This document shows positions 32,217 through 40,853 of a stretch of 64,000 bases of DNA, one piece after another (within the stretch, counting starts at the first letter, position 1; every line of letters starts with the position of its first letter). A model generated the notes under the pieces. The model saw only the letters and a list, made by a program, of their open reading frames with translations. It was not told the origin of the DNA and ran no database searches. This DNA is from Faecalicatena orotica (GTDB taxonomy: Bacteria > Bacillota > Clostridia > Lachnospirales > Lachnospiraceae): contig NZ_QGDL01000002.1 of NCBI RefSeq assembly GCF_003149245.1, positions 124,001 through 188,000 on the forward strand. The letters run 5' to 3'. The position numbers were made by a program, and so were the translations under genes.

Positions 32217-32672
32217 GTGTATACAGGTCTGGAGGAGGATTACGACAAGGTTTACCGGTATTGTTATATGAAGCTTCGGCATCGTCAGACTGCAGAAGAC
32301 ATAACGCAGGAAACGTTTCTTCGCTTTCTGGAGGACTGCAATTATAAGGAAACAGGCAGGCGCCTGCCGTTTCTTTATACGATTGCAAGGAATAAGTGCA
32401 TCGACTACTGCCGTTTGAGAAAAATGGCAGAGCTTACAGAAGATGCGGCATTATATGACTGCGGGAGTCAAAACACGGAGGTTAGGATTGACCTGCAGCG
32501 TGCGCTTGAGAAACTGGAGCAGGAGGAACAGGAGCTCATTTTCCTGCGTTATGTAAATGAAGTTTCTGTGAATGATATCAGCAAGATTCTGAATATTTCC
32601 CGTTTTTCCGTGCGCAGGAAAACGCAGAATTGTCTGAAAAAATTAAAATCAATTATGGGAGAGTTTTATTAA
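32217..32672 (+). CDS. RNA polymerase ECF-type sigma factor
   Basis: A 151-residue sigma-70-family factor. Region 2 is at residues about 6-67 (LEEDYDKVYRYCYMKLRHRQTAEDITQETFLRFLEDC...LYTIARNKCIDYCR), and region 4 is at about 90-148 (LEQEEQELIFLRYVNEVSVNDISKILNISRFSVRRKTQNCLKKLK). It starts with GTG 32217, supported by AAAGGAGG at 32200-32207, and no ATG is available. It heads a four-gene run with a membrane protein and an ABC-2 exporter. The partner at 32697 may act as a regulator, but it does not resemble known anti-sigma factors. A role in envelope or bacteriocin stress is plausible by analogy. Confidence 0.85.
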   Translation: MYTGLEEDYDKVYRYCYMKLRHRQTAEDITQETFLRFLEDCNYKETGRRLPFLYTIARNKCIDYCRLRKMAELTEDAALYDCGSQNTEVRIDLQRALEKLEQEEQELIFLRYVNEVSVNDISKILNISRFSVRRKTQNCLKKLKSIMGEFY

Positions 32673-32696
32673 ACGGCTGTGAAAGGAGGAATCATT

Positions 32697-33434
32697 ATGG
32701 ACAGGAGATTCAGGGAAGAACTGAAACAAATATATCAGACTCCGGACCCTGTGGGAAAGGATGCTTTCCTTCAGGAATTGGAGCAGAAGGCACAGAGAAG
32801 CCCGGAAATGTCAGGAATTTCGTTTCTTGGATTTCTGGGATATCAGGTTCCCTACATCAGTATCTGGAACTGGCTGCTTGGGGCATCTGTGTTCGCACTG
32901 ACCCTTTTAAGTGTCCGGTATGCAGATGGGAAAGCCGTCTGGGCTGCGGCATCATTTGTACCGTTTCTGGCACTTGCGGCAGTATCCGAAAGCGGCCGTT
33001 CCATGCAGTACGGCATGGACGAACTGGAACTTTCGGCAAGATACTGCCTGAAAACAGTAGTTACTGCAAAGATCTTTATTATGGGGATCAGCAACCTTAT
33101 TGTGCTGCTGGCGTGCATACTGGCAGTGGAGGCTGGTAACCGGACAGGAATCATTTTGAACGGGATCACGATCATGTTCCCTTATCTGGTAACCGCATTT
33201 TTAAATTTATGGATTGTCAGGAAAATACATGGAAAAGAAAGTATTTATGTCTGTCTCGGAGTCTCGGCCATTGTCAGCGGGGCAAATGTCATAAACGGGG
33301 TCATGGAACGGTTTGTGCTTTATGATTACCTGGGCACGGCAGGTATGCTGGTTCTGTTTCTGGCAGCAGTGCTGCTGACAGGAAGAGAATGCATCAAATT
33401 CATGAGACAATCGGAGGAGTATGTATGGAATTAG
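32697..33434 (+). CDS. Membrane protein of the ECF sigma/ABC operon
   Basis: A 245-residue protein. The N-terminal 50 residues are charged and soluble (DRRFREELKQIYQTPDPVGKDAFLQELEQKAQRSPEM), followed by six hydrophobic helices (ISIWNWLLGASVFALTLLSV, VWAAASFVPFLALAAVS, IFIMGISNLIVLLACILAV, IILNGITIMFPYLVTAFLNLWIV, YVCLGVSAIVSG and LGTAGMLVLFLAAVLLTG). The cytoplasmic head plus membrane body, together with the position directly after a sigma factor, suggests an anti-sigma or transport accessory role. No named family was recognised. AAAGGAGG precedes ATG 32697. It overlaps the ATPase gene by 10 bases. Confidence 0.65.
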   Translation: MDRRFREELKQIYQTPDPVGKDAFLQELEQKAQRSPEMSGISFLGFLGYQVPYISIWNWLLGASVFALTLLSVRYADGKAVWAAASFVPFLALAAVSESGRSMQYGMDELELSARYCLKTVVTAKIFIMGISNLIVLLACILAVEAGNRTGIILNGITIMFPYLVTAFLNLWIVRKIHGKESIYVCLGVSAIVSGANVINGVMERFVLYDYLGTAGMLVLFLAAVLLTGRECIKFMRQSEEYVWN

Positions 33435-34153
33435 TAATCGACAGGCTTACAAAGCAATATTCAAATAAAATCGCCGTGGACCGGGTGTCCATGACCCTGT
33501 CGGCAGGCGTATATGGCCTGCTGGGGGCAAACGGGGCGGGAAAAACGACGCTGATGCGTATGATATGCGGGGTGTTAAAACCGACAGACGGGATGGTATC
33601 CTTTCAGGGGATGCCCGTATCCTGCGAGGAATACAGGTCGGCCCTGGGATATCTGCCGCAGGATTTCGGGTACTATCCCGACTTTACCGGACTGGATTTC
33701 CTCATGTATATGTCCCTTTTAAAAGGGCTGAACAGGCCGTCAGCCCGGAACAGGTGCAGAGAAGTTCTGGTGCTGACGGGGCTGGAAGGAATGGGGAAGA
33801 AAAAAATCAAGACATATTCCGGCGGCATGAAACAGCGCCTCGGCATCGCCCAGGCACTGCTGAACCGTCCGAAGCTGCTCGTTTTAGACGAGCCGACCGC
33901 CGGCCTTGACCCGAAGGAACGGGTACGTTTCCGCAATCTGATTGCGGATCTGGGAAAAGAAAACATCGTCCTGCTTTCGACCCATATTGTATCAGACGTG
34001 GAAGAAATCGCCGACAGGATACTGATCATGAAAGAAGGACGGTTAATCTTTAACGGAACAGAGGACGCCATCGGGGAGAAACTGGAAGACTTTTATCTGG
34101 AACAATTTGAGGAGGATGGAGATGAGGCATTTTTGGGGACTGACAGGATATGA
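33425..34153 (+). CDS. ABC transporter ATP-binding protein
   Basis: A 242-residue ATPase with Walker A LLGANGAGKTTLM (about residues 32-44), signature YSGGMKQRLGIAQALL (about 133-148), Walker B LLVLDEPTAGLDP (about 152-164) and the switch histidine in STHIVSDVEEI. Type and length fit exporters for drugs, lantibiotics or lipids of the BcrA/NatA kind. ATG 33425 is preceded by GGAGGAG and lies inside the end of the membrane-protein gene. The permease gene starts within its last 32 bases, so translation of all three is coupled. It is probably a two-part exporter with that permease. Confidence 0.9.
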   Translation: MELVIDRLTKQYSNKIAVDRVSMTLSAGVYGLLGANGAGKTTLMRMICGVLKPTDGMVSFQGMPVSCEEYRSALGYLPQDFGYYPDFTGLDFLMYMSLLKGLNRPSARNRCREVLVLTGLEGMGKKKIKTYSGGMKQRLGIAQALLNRPKLLVLDEPTAGLDPKERVRFRNLIADLGKENIVLLSTHIVSDVEEIADRILIMKEGRLIFNGTEDAIGEKLEDFYLEQFEEDGDEAFLGTDRI

Positions 34154-35291
34154 ATATAAGAAACTGCTGAAGAAAAAGATGGTCTGGATTACACTGGCGA
34201 TCCTGTGTGCAGGTGCCGTGTACGCTGTATTATACCCTTTCTTCAGTATGTCAGTATCCAGCGGAGGAACAACATACACATACGCTGAGATACAGGAAAA
34301 TGACCGCAACACGGCGAAAGATTTTAACGGGAAAATGATTGACGGCAGCATGATGAAGGAACTGGACAGCAGGGACCAGTCAGCAGACCGTGACGTCCCG
34401 GACGATATGAGGGTTTTCGCCATATCAATCGGGTCGAATGGAGCCATAAATTATCAGGAAGACAGAATTTTTGATTTCAAAGAGGATATTTACGGGATCA
34501 GAGACCAGGTACTTGAGAACCGCTGGGAGGCCGGACATTTATCCGAGGGGGAAATCAAAGAGCTGAGGAAGAAAAATGAGAAACTTAAAACGCCTTTCAC
34601 CTATCATTATGCGGCGGGCTATAAGAATATCATCAATCTCGCGGATATCATCGCTATCATGCAGACACTGTTCATTGCCATATGTATACCGTTGATTTTT
34701 TCGGAAGAACACAACAGGAAAACGGCACAGATTTCACTGTGTACAAAATACGGGAAAAATGTATTGTTCGGGGCGAAGATATTTACTGGGATTTCATTTT
34801 CAGTCATAACAACAATAGCCTTGTTTCTCTGTATACTAATACCGGCAGCGGCGTGTTATGGGACAGAAGGAATCCGTACACAGGTACAGGTGTTTTACCC
34901 CTTCCTTTCATGGGATTTAAACATGGGGGAAATGCTGCTGGTCCTGCTTGGATTATGGATTGCGGCGGCGGTTCTGCAGAGTGCCTTTGTTATGTTTCTT
35001 GCTGAGAAATGCAGGAACAACACGGTGCCGATGGCGGTCATGGTGGGGATACTGATATTTACGTCATTCTTCAATATACCTGCACAGCATAAAATATTAG
35101 CCCAGATATGGGCATATGTTCCCGTAAACATGATGAGACTGCCGGATGCATTCGGGGACATGATGATATCCGCATTCGGAAAATATTACGGCGTATGGCA
35201 GTCCGCACCTTTATTTTACCTTATTCTCAGTGCGACTGCAGTTTTTGCAGGCAGCAGAATCTACTGCAGATTTCAGGTAAAAGAAAAATAG
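34122..35291 (+). CDS. ABC-2 type transporter permease
   Basis: A 389-residue membrane protein with one N-terminal helix (MVWITLAILCAGAVYAVLYPFF), a large extracytoplasmic loop of about 130 residues (34-165), then five or six helices clustered in the C-terminal 200 residues (IIAIMQTLFIAICIPLIF, TGISFSVITTIALFLCILIPAAACYG, LLVLLGLWIAAAVLQSAFVMFL, VPMAVMVGILIFTSFF, LFYLILSATAVFAGS). This is the ABC-2 plan with an outer sensor-like loop. GAGGAGG ends 6 bases before ATG 34122. It pairs with the ATPase and closes the sigma-factor operon. The substrate is unknown. Confidence 0.82.
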   Translation: MRHFWGLTGYEYKKLLKKKMVWITLAILCAGAVYAVLYPFFSMSVSSGGTTYTYAEIQENDRNTAKDFNGKMIDGSMMKELDSRDQSADRDVPDDMRVFAISIGSNGAINYQEDRIFDFKEDIYGIRDQVLENRWEAGHLSEGEIKELRKKNEKLKTPFTYHYAAGYKNIINLADIIAIMQTLFIAICIPLIFSEEHNRKTAQISLCTKYGKNVLFGAKIFTGISFSVITTIALFLCILIPAAACYGTEGIRTQVQVFYPFLSWDLNMGEMLLVLLGLWIAAAVLQSAFVMFLAEKCRNNTVPMAVMVGILIFTSFFNIPAQHKILAQIWAYVPVNMMRLPDAFGDMMISAFGKYYGVWQSAPLFYLILSATAVFAGSRIYCRFQVKEK

Positions 35292-35294
35292 GGG

Positions 35295-35771
35295 CTACCT
35301 TCTGCGGATAATCTGGATCATAAAATACGCCATCGGACCAAACACCATAAGCAGTGATACGGCTGTAAACCAGACGGGCAGCGGCCTGGCGAAGGAACTG
35401 TTTATCGTAATGAATGAAAAAGTAAGCACTATAACGAATCTTAATGTGACAATCATATTTTTCAGGAGGGCGTAAATCCGGTACTTGTTTTCGGATGTGA
35501 TCGTCACCCCGGTATTCCATACTTCGGGATGCTGTTCTAAAGCACCGATAAAAAGATACAGTAAGACAGACGCGACAGGGCAGAATAGAAGTTCATATTT
35601 GCCGCCCCAGCGGTCGATTTCGCCGGCACCGTTGAAGTGTGCCGGTATCCGGTCCGGGAACTGCCCCCATCTGATGATGAGATATACAAACGTTCCGATC
35701 AGTATAATCCGGGACAGAATAGTCAGGAGTCTGTGGTATCTGGTTGTGGGAACTTCGATGTTTTTTTTCAT
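35295..35771 (-). CDS. DUF1648-type membrane protein
   Basis: A 158-residue protein with four helices: LLTILSRIILIGTFVYLIIRW, LLFCPVASVLLYLFIGAL, LRFVIVLTFSFITI and VWFTAVSLLMVFGPMAYFMIQII. The segment between helices 1 and 2, GQFPDRIPAHFNGAGEIDRWGGKYELL, is the DUF1648 hallmark (P-D-x-I-P-x-H-F-N-x-x-G-x-x-D-x-W-G-x-K). These proteins are common in firmicutes and of unknown role. AAAGGTGG at 35778-35785 lies about 7 bases before ATG 35771, which excludes the upstream GTG. It is convergent with the ABC permease, with a gap of 3 bases and no terminator visible between. Confidence 0.75.
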   Translation of the reverse strand: MKKNIEVPTTRYHRLLTILSRIILIGTFVYLIIRWGQFPDRIPAHFNGAGEIDRWGGKYELLFCPVASVLLYLFIGALEQHPEVWNTGVTITSENKYRIYALLKNMIVTLRFVIVLTFSFITINSSFARPLPVWFTAVSLLMVFGPMAYFMIQIIRRR

Positions 35772-35871
35772 AAAGAATACCACCTTTCGAATAAAATGCT
35801 TAAAAATTGCAACAGATATAACTTCATTATATATTCAGGACCGGAATAGTCAATAAATCCGTGGAAAATAA

Positions 35872-35900
35872 TTGCTAATTCCCCGGATTCACGTTATACT
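35872..35900 (+). promoter_or_regulatory. Promoter of the S1-domain gene
   Basis: TTGCTA (35872-35877), 17 bases, TATACT (35895-35900), with the start codon 44 bases on. Confidence 0.55.
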
Positions 35901-35943
35901 TACAGAGTATCGGACTAAGCGGTAACAAAAAGGAGATTTATGA

Positions 35944-36765
35944 ATGAAGTTAGGTGAAAAGCAGATATTAACTGTTGTAAAAAAAGTAGATTTCGGAGTA
36001 TATCTGGGGAGTGACGAAGAGCGTGTCCTGCTCCCGAAAAAACAGGTGCCGGAAGACATTGAGGCAGGTGACCCGATAGAGGTCTTTTTATACAGGGATT
36101 CAGACGACAGGATGATTGCGACAACACATGAGCCGAAGATTATGCTCGGACAGCTGGCGGTTCTGGATGTTGTGGATGTAGGAAAACTGGGGGCGTTTCT
36201 TGACTGGGGGCTGGAGAAGGATCTGTTCCTGCCGTTCAAGGAACAGACCGCGAAAGTGCAGAAAGGGGACAAGTGCCTTGTTTCTCTTTATATTGACAAG
36301 AGCAGCCGCCTTTGCGCGACGATGAAAGTATATCACATGCTTTCAACAGATTCCCCTTATAAAAAGGATGACAAAGTAAGTGGGATTATTTACGATACCA
36401 GCGATGAATTCGGCGTATTCGTAGCAGTTGACAGCCAGTACTCTGCGCTGATCCCAAAGAAGGAAGTGTATGGCAGCCTGAAGGTGGGAAGCGTGGTTGA
36501 GGCGCGCGTGAGTGCGGTGAAGGAAGACGGAAAGCTGGACTTAAGTATCCGCGGCAAGATCCCGGAGCAGATGGACAAGGACGCACAGTATATCATGAAC
36601 GTGATGAAAAGCTACGACGGAGAACTTCCGTTTACAGACAAAGCGGACCCGGAGCGGATCAAAGAAGAATTTGGCATGAGCAAGGCTGCATTCAAGCGTG
36701 CGGTAGGGCGTCTGCTGAAAGCCGGCAAGATTGAAATTCTGGAAAAAACCATCCGAATTCGTTAA
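35944..36765 (+). CDS. S1 RNA-binding domain protein, CvfB family
   Basis: A 273-residue protein. Two complete S1-like OB folds are seen in the central part (VDVGKLGAFLDWGLEKDLFLPFKEQ at about 78-102 and YDTSDEFGVFVAVDSQYSALIPKKEVYG at about 149-176), preceded by a degenerate one, and a C-terminal winged helix (FGMSKAAFKRAVGRLLKAGKIEI, residues about 240-265). That is the arrangement of CvfB, an RNA-binding regulator of virulence genes in staphylococci and streptococci. AAAAGGAG precedes ATG 35944. It likely stands alone, as the HPr-like gene after it has its own promoter. Confidence 0.87.
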   Translation: MKLGEKQILTVVKKVDFGVYLGSDEERVLLPKKQVPEDIEAGDPIEVFLYRDSDDRMIATTHEPKIMLGQLAVLDVVDVGKLGAFLDWGLEKDLFLPFKEQTAKVQKGDKCLVSLYIDKSSRLCATMKVYHMLSTDSPYKKDDKVSGIIYDTSDEFGVFVAVDSQYSALIPKKEVYGSLKVGSVVEARVSAVKEDGKLDLSIRGKIPEQMDKDAQYIMNVMKSYDGELPFTDKADPERIKEEFGMSKAAFKRAVGRLLKAGKIEILEKTIRIR

Positions 36766-36771
36766 AAATTC

Positions 36772-36799
36772 TTGCAATCCCCTTGAAATAAGATATAAT
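36772..36799 (+). promoter_or_regulatory. Promoter of the HPr-like gene at 36841
   Basis: TTGCAA (36772-36777), 16 bases, TATAAT (36794-36799), close to consensus, just after the stop of the S1-domain gene. Confidence 0.6.
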
Positions 36800-36840
36800 A
36801 GGGGAGTAAGACGTAGTAGATTGAAAGGAGACTGAGTAAA

Positions 36841-37080
36841 ATGAAAGTACAGAATATTACAGACATAGAGGCATTTTTCAAGGTAGTTGACGCTTGTAAA
36901 GGAAGAGTAGAATTAGTGACAGGTGAAGGAGACAGACTGAACCTGAAGTCAAAGCTTTCTCAGTATGTTTCTATGGCAAACATCTTCTCTAACGGCGAGA
37001 TCCCGGAGCTGGAGATCATCGCATATGAAAAAGAAGATACAGACAAACTGATTGGTTTCATGATCAACGGCGGACAATAA
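36841..37080 (+). CDS. HPr-family-like protein lacking the active histidine
   Basis: A 79-residue protein with the size and strand-helix layout of HPr. The motif normally holding His15 (GLHARPA) reads ITDIEAFFKVV, with no histidine. The Ser46 region is replaced by NLKSKLSQYVSMANIF, keeping a serine after KSK. It cannot be a phosphoryl carrier of the usual kind but could act as a regulatory decoy like Crh, or be unrelated to sugar uptake. A strong promoter and terminator give it a monocistronic mRNA, upstream of dnaE. Its assignment to HPr rests on pattern and length only. Confidence 0.62.
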   Translation: MKVQNITDIEAFFKVVDACKGRVELVTGEGDRLNLKSKLSQYVSMANIFSNGEIPELEIIAYEKEDTDKLIGFMINGGQ

Positions 37081-37112
37081 GATCAGGTTGCACATAGGTA
37101 AAAGAAGCATAT

Positions 37113-37143
37113 AAGGGCAGTCTCTGAGGGGACCGCCCTTTTT
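37113..37143 (+). terminator. Terminator after the HPr-like gene
   Basis: AAGGGC-A-GTC (37113-37122) pairs with GAC-C-GCCCTT (37131-37140), and a T run follows. Confidence 0.75.
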
Positions 37144-37161
37144 ATCATTATAGATAGTTAC

Positions 37162-37229
37162 TGTTCACACCTTTCGGGCGTGCACGGTAAGACTCCCGCC
37201 GCGGCAGACGGCGGCAGCAGAGGTGAACA
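37162..37229 (+). promoter_or_regulatory. Structured dnaE leader that can hide its ribosome site
   Basis: TGTTCAC at 37162-37168 pairs with GTGAACA at 37223-37229, so the Shine-Dalgarno AGGTG (37221-37225) is partly inside a stem. Between lies a GC-rich hairpin, CCGCCG with CGGCGG (37197-37215). This could slow translation or respond to a ligand or protein; no known riboswitch family was recognised. Confidence 0.4.
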
Positions 37230-40200
37230 ATGGAATTTGCGCATTTACATGTCCATACAGAATATAGCCTTCTGGATGGTTCAAACAAGATAAAAGAATA
37301 TGTGGCGAGAGTAAAAGAACTGGGGATGAACAGCGCCGCGATCACCGACCACGGTGTTATGTACGGTGTAATTGATTTTTACCGTGAAGCAAAGAGCCAG
37401 GGGATCAAGCCAATACTCGGCTGTGAGGTGTACGTTGCGCCGAACTCCCGGTTTGACAGGGAGATTACCGGGGGCGAGGACCGCTACTACCATCTGGTCC
37501 TGCTCGCGGAGAATAATACAGGGTATGCCAACCTGATGAAGATTGTTTCAAAAGGTTTTGTGGAGGGGTACTATTACAAACCACGTGTCGACAAGGCGCT
37601 TCTTAAGGAGTACAGTGAGGGGATCATTGCTTTGAGTGCCTGCCTTGCAGGAGAGGTGCAGAGGTATCTCACGAAGGGACTTTATGAAGAGGCGAAGAAT
37701 TCCGCGCTGGAGTATCAGGAGATCTTCGGAAAAGGAAATTATTTTCTGGAGCTTCAGGACCACGGAATCCCGGACCAGGCTCTGGTCAACCAGCAGCTTC
37801 TCAAGATGTCCCAGGAGCTGGACATCGACCTGGTGGCGACGAATGACGTGCATTATACCTATGCGGAGGATGAGAAACCACACGACATCCTGCTCTGCAT
37901 CCAGACTGGGAAAAAACTGGAAGATGAGAACCGGATGCGCTACGAGGGCGGGCAGTACTATGTGAAGTCCCCTGAGGAGATGGCACGTTTGTTCCCATAT
38001 GCGCTTCAGGCGCTGGATAATACGCAGCGTATCGCGGACCGCTGCGAGGTGGATATTGAGTTCGGCGTGACAAAGCTGCCGAAGTATGATGTGCCGGACG
38101 GCCTGACATCATGGGAATACCTGAACAAGCTCTGTTTTGAAGGTCTGGACAAGCATTATGGTAATCCGTCGGATGAACTGAAAGAACGCCTGAAATACGA
38201 GCTTAACGTCATAAAGAACATGGGATATGTGGATTATTTCCTGATCGTATGGGATTTCATTAAGTATGCGAAGGACAATGGGATTGCGGTAGGACCGGGG
38301 CGTGGGTCAGCCGCCGGAAGTATTGTTTCCTACTGTCTGGAAATCACGAACATCGACCCGATCCGCTACCAGCTGCTGTTTGAGCGATTCCTGAACCCGG
38401 AACGTGTATCCATGCCCGATATTGACGTGGATTTCTGTTATGAAAGACGACAGGAAGTCATAGACTATGTGGTACGCAAATACGGTAAGGACCGGGTGGT
38501 ACAGATTGTTACATTCGGTACGCTGGCTGCCCGGGGCGTCATCCGGGATGTAGGGCGTGTCATGGACCTGCCGTATGCGTTTGTAGACACAATTGCGAAA
38601 ATGATCCCGACAGAACTGAACATCACGATTGATAAAGCACTGAAAATGAACCCGGAGCTGCGTAAGACTTATGAGACGGATGAACAGGTGAAGTACCTGA
38701 TCGATATGTCCAGACGTCTGGAGGGACTGCCCAGGCACAGCTCCATGCACGCGGCCGGAGTCGTGATCAGCCAGAAATCGGTCGATGAATATGTGCCGCT
38801 GTCCCGGGCACAGGACGGTTCCATTACGACACAGTTTACGATGACGACCCTGGAAGAACTGGGACTATTGAAGATGGACTTCCTTGGGCTGCGTACGCTG
38901 ACGGTAATCCAGAATGCCGTACTGATGGCGAAGGACAAATGCCCGGATCTGGATATGGATAAGATTGATTATAACGATAAGGATGTGCTGGATTACATCG
39001 GGACGGGGAAGACAGAAGGAATTTTCCAGATAGAAAGTGCCGGGATGAAGAGCTTCATGAAGGAACTGAAGCCCCACAGCCTTGAGGATATCATAGCCGG
39101 TATCTCACTGTACCGTCCGGGGCCGATGGATTTCATCCCGCAGTATATCCGCGGGAAGAATGACGCAGGTTCAATCACGTATGACTGCCCGCAGCTGGAG
39201 CCGATTCTGGCACCAACCTACGGCTGTATCGTGTATCAGGAACAGGTTATGCAGATCGTGCGTGATCTGGCGGGATATACGCTGGGACGGAGTGACCTGC
39301 TGCGACGTGCCATGTCCAAGAAAAAGGGCGATGTCATGCAGAAGGAGCGGCAGATATTTGTGCACGGAGATCCTGAAAATGGTGTTCCGGGCTGTATCGC
39401 GAACGGCATTGACGAAAAAACGGCGAACAAAATCTACGATGAAATGATCGATTTTGCAAAGTATGCATTTAACAAGTCCCATGCGGCGGCATATGCGGTA
39501 GTTGCCTACCAGACTGCGTTTTTGAAATATTACTATCCGGTTGAATTTATGGCCGCACTTATGACATCCGTGATTGAAAACCCTCCGAAAGTGGCAGAAT
39601 ATATCTATGCCTGCCGCCAGATGGACATTAAGATCCTGCCGCCGGATATTAACCGTGGTGTGGCGAATTTTTCAGTGGACGAGGGTAATATCCGTTATGG
39701 CCTTGCAGCCATTAAGGGTGTCGGGAAGCCGGTCATAGAAGCGATTGTCGCAGACAGGGATGAGTTCGGAGCGTTTAAGAATCTGGAAGATTTTATCAGC
39801 AGGCTTTCTGTAAAAGAAGTCCTGAACAAGCGTATTATTGAGAACTTTACTAAATCTGGGGCGCTGGACAGTCTGGGCGGCACAAGAAAACAGTTTATGA
39901 GTATTTATATTCAGATTGTGGACCATGTCAACCAGGAAAAGAAATATGCTATGACAGGGCAGATGACACTTTTCGACCTGGTAGATGACGAGCAGAAGAG
40001 TGAGTTTGAAATCAAGCTTCCAGATGTGGGAGAGTATTCTAAGGAAAACCTCCTGGCCTTTGAGAAGGAAGTACTCGGAATCTATATCAGCGGACACCCG
40101 CTGGAAGAGTACGAGGAGAAGTGGAGGAAGTCTATCTCTGCGACGACGGCGGATTTCCAGCCCGATGAGGAGACCGGAAAGACGAAGGTTCATGACGGGG

Positions 40201-40703
40201 CGCGGGAGATCATCGGCGGTATGATTACGGATAAGACGGTGAAGCATACGAGGACGAACCAGATGATGGCCTTCCTGACGGTCGAGGACCTGCTCGGTAC
40301 CGTGGAAGTTGTAGTATTTCCGAGAGATTTCGAGAAAAACCGTGTTCTGCTGGAGGTAGATAATAAGGTATTTGTGAAGGGAAGAGTTTCCGAAGAGGAT
40401 GAAAAACCAAGTAAGCTGATCTGTGAGAAGATTATCCCGTTTGAGCAGACAAAGAGGGAACTCTGGATACAATTTCCGAATAAGGCGCAATTTCAGGAGG
40501 GTGAGCAGATCATGTATGGATATCTGGCTGACTCTGAAGGCGACGATGAGGTGGTAGTGTACTGTCAGGAAGAGCGGGCAGTAAAACGGCTTCCGAGGAA
40601 CCGGAATATCAGTATCAATTCGCAGATATTAGGCAGATTAATGAACCATTACGGTGAAAAGCGGGTAAAAGTGGTAGAAAAACCTATTGAAAACCATATA
40701 TAA
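37230..40703 (+). CDS. dnaE: DNA polymerase III alpha subunit
   Basis: A 1157-residue replicative polymerase subunit of the DnaE class. The N-terminal PHP domain begins FAHLHVHTEYSLLDG (residues 3-17) with AITDHGVMYG and HDILLCIQTG. The polymerase core has GPGRGSAAGSIVSYCLEIT (about 352-370) and the catalytic aspartates in PDIDVDF (396-402). C-terminal parts include a helix-hairpin-helix (RYGLAAIKGVGKPVIEAI) and an OB fold (GGMITDKTVKHTRTNQMMAFLTVEDLLGTVEVVVFP). Length is usual for the family. The first start ATG 37230 follows AGGTG. pfkA follows, as in many Lachnospiraceae. Confidence 0.95.
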   Translation: MEFAHLHVHTEYSLLDGSNKIKEYVARVKELGMNSAAITDHGVMYGVIDFYREAKSQGIKPILGCEVYVAPNSRFDREITGGEDRYYHLVLLAENNTGYANLMKIVSKGFVEGYYYKPRVDKALLKEYSEGIIALSACLAGEVQRYLTKGLYEEAKNSALEYQEIFGKGNYFLELQDHGIPDQALVNQQLLKMSQELDIDLVATNDVHYTYAEDEKPHDILLCIQTGKKLEDENRMRYEGGQYYVKSPEEMARLFPYALQALDNTQRIADRCEVDIEFGVTKLPKYDVPDGLTSWEYLNKLCFEGLDKHYGNPSDELKERLKYELNVIKNMGYVDYFLIVWDFIKYAKDNGIAVGPGRGSAAGSIVSYCLEITNIDPIRYQLLFERFLNPERVSMPDIDVDFCYERRQEVIDYVVRKYGKDRVVQIVTFGTLAARGVIRDVGRVMDLPYAFVDTIAKMIPTELNITIDKALKMNPELRKTYETDEQVKYLIDMSRRLEGLPRHSSMHAAGVVISQKSVDEYVPLSRAQDGSITTQFTMTTLEELGLLKMDFLGLRTLTVIQNAVLMAKDKCPDLDMDKIDYNDKDVLDYIGTGKTEGIFQIESAGMKSFMKELKPHSLEDIIAGISLYRPGPMDFIPQYIRGKNDAGSITYDCPQLEPILAPTYGCIVYQEQVMQIVRDLAGYTLGRSDLLRRAMSKKKGDVMQKERQIFVHGDPENGVPGCIANGIDEKTANKIYDEMIDFAKYAFNKSHAAAYAVVAYQTAFLKYYYPVEFMAALMTSVIENPPKVAEYIYACRQMDIKILPPDINRGVANFSVDEGNIRYGLAAIKGVGKPVIEAIVADRDEFGAFKNLEDFISRLSVKEVLNKRIIENFTKSGALDSLGGTRKQFMSIYIQIVDHVNQEKKYAMTGQMTLFDLVDDEQKSEFEIKLPDVGEYSKENLLAFEKEVLGIYISGHPLEEYEEKWRKSISATTADFQPDEETGKTKVHDGAREIIGGMITDKTVKHTRTNQMMAFLTVEDLLGTVEVVVFPRDFEKNRVLLEVDNKVFVKGRVSEEDEKPSKLICEKIIPFEQTKRELWIQFPNKAQFQEGEQIMYGYLADSEGDDEVVVYCQEERAVKRLPRNRNISINSQILGRLMNHYGEKRVKVVEKPIENHI

Positions 40704-40749
40704 ATAGGTTAGAATAATACCCGAAGTGTTAAAATTTAAGCAAACTGTA

Positions 40750-40770
40750 ATGTGCAGTTGTATTGCACAT
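40750..40770 (+). promoter_or_regulatory. Inverted repeat in the pfkA leader
   Basis: ATGTGCA (40750-40756) and TGCACAT (40764-40770), a perfect 7-bp inverted repeat with a 7-base spacer, about 85 bases before pfkA. It may be an operator or a hairpin. No clear sigma-A promoter is visible in this 150-base gap. Confidence 0.35.
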
Positions 40771-40853
40771 CGATCCACGACAGACAAAAGCAGAGTGCTT
40801 GAGTGTGAACTTTATGATTAGGTAGGTATTTTTTAAGAAAGGTGGATATGAAC

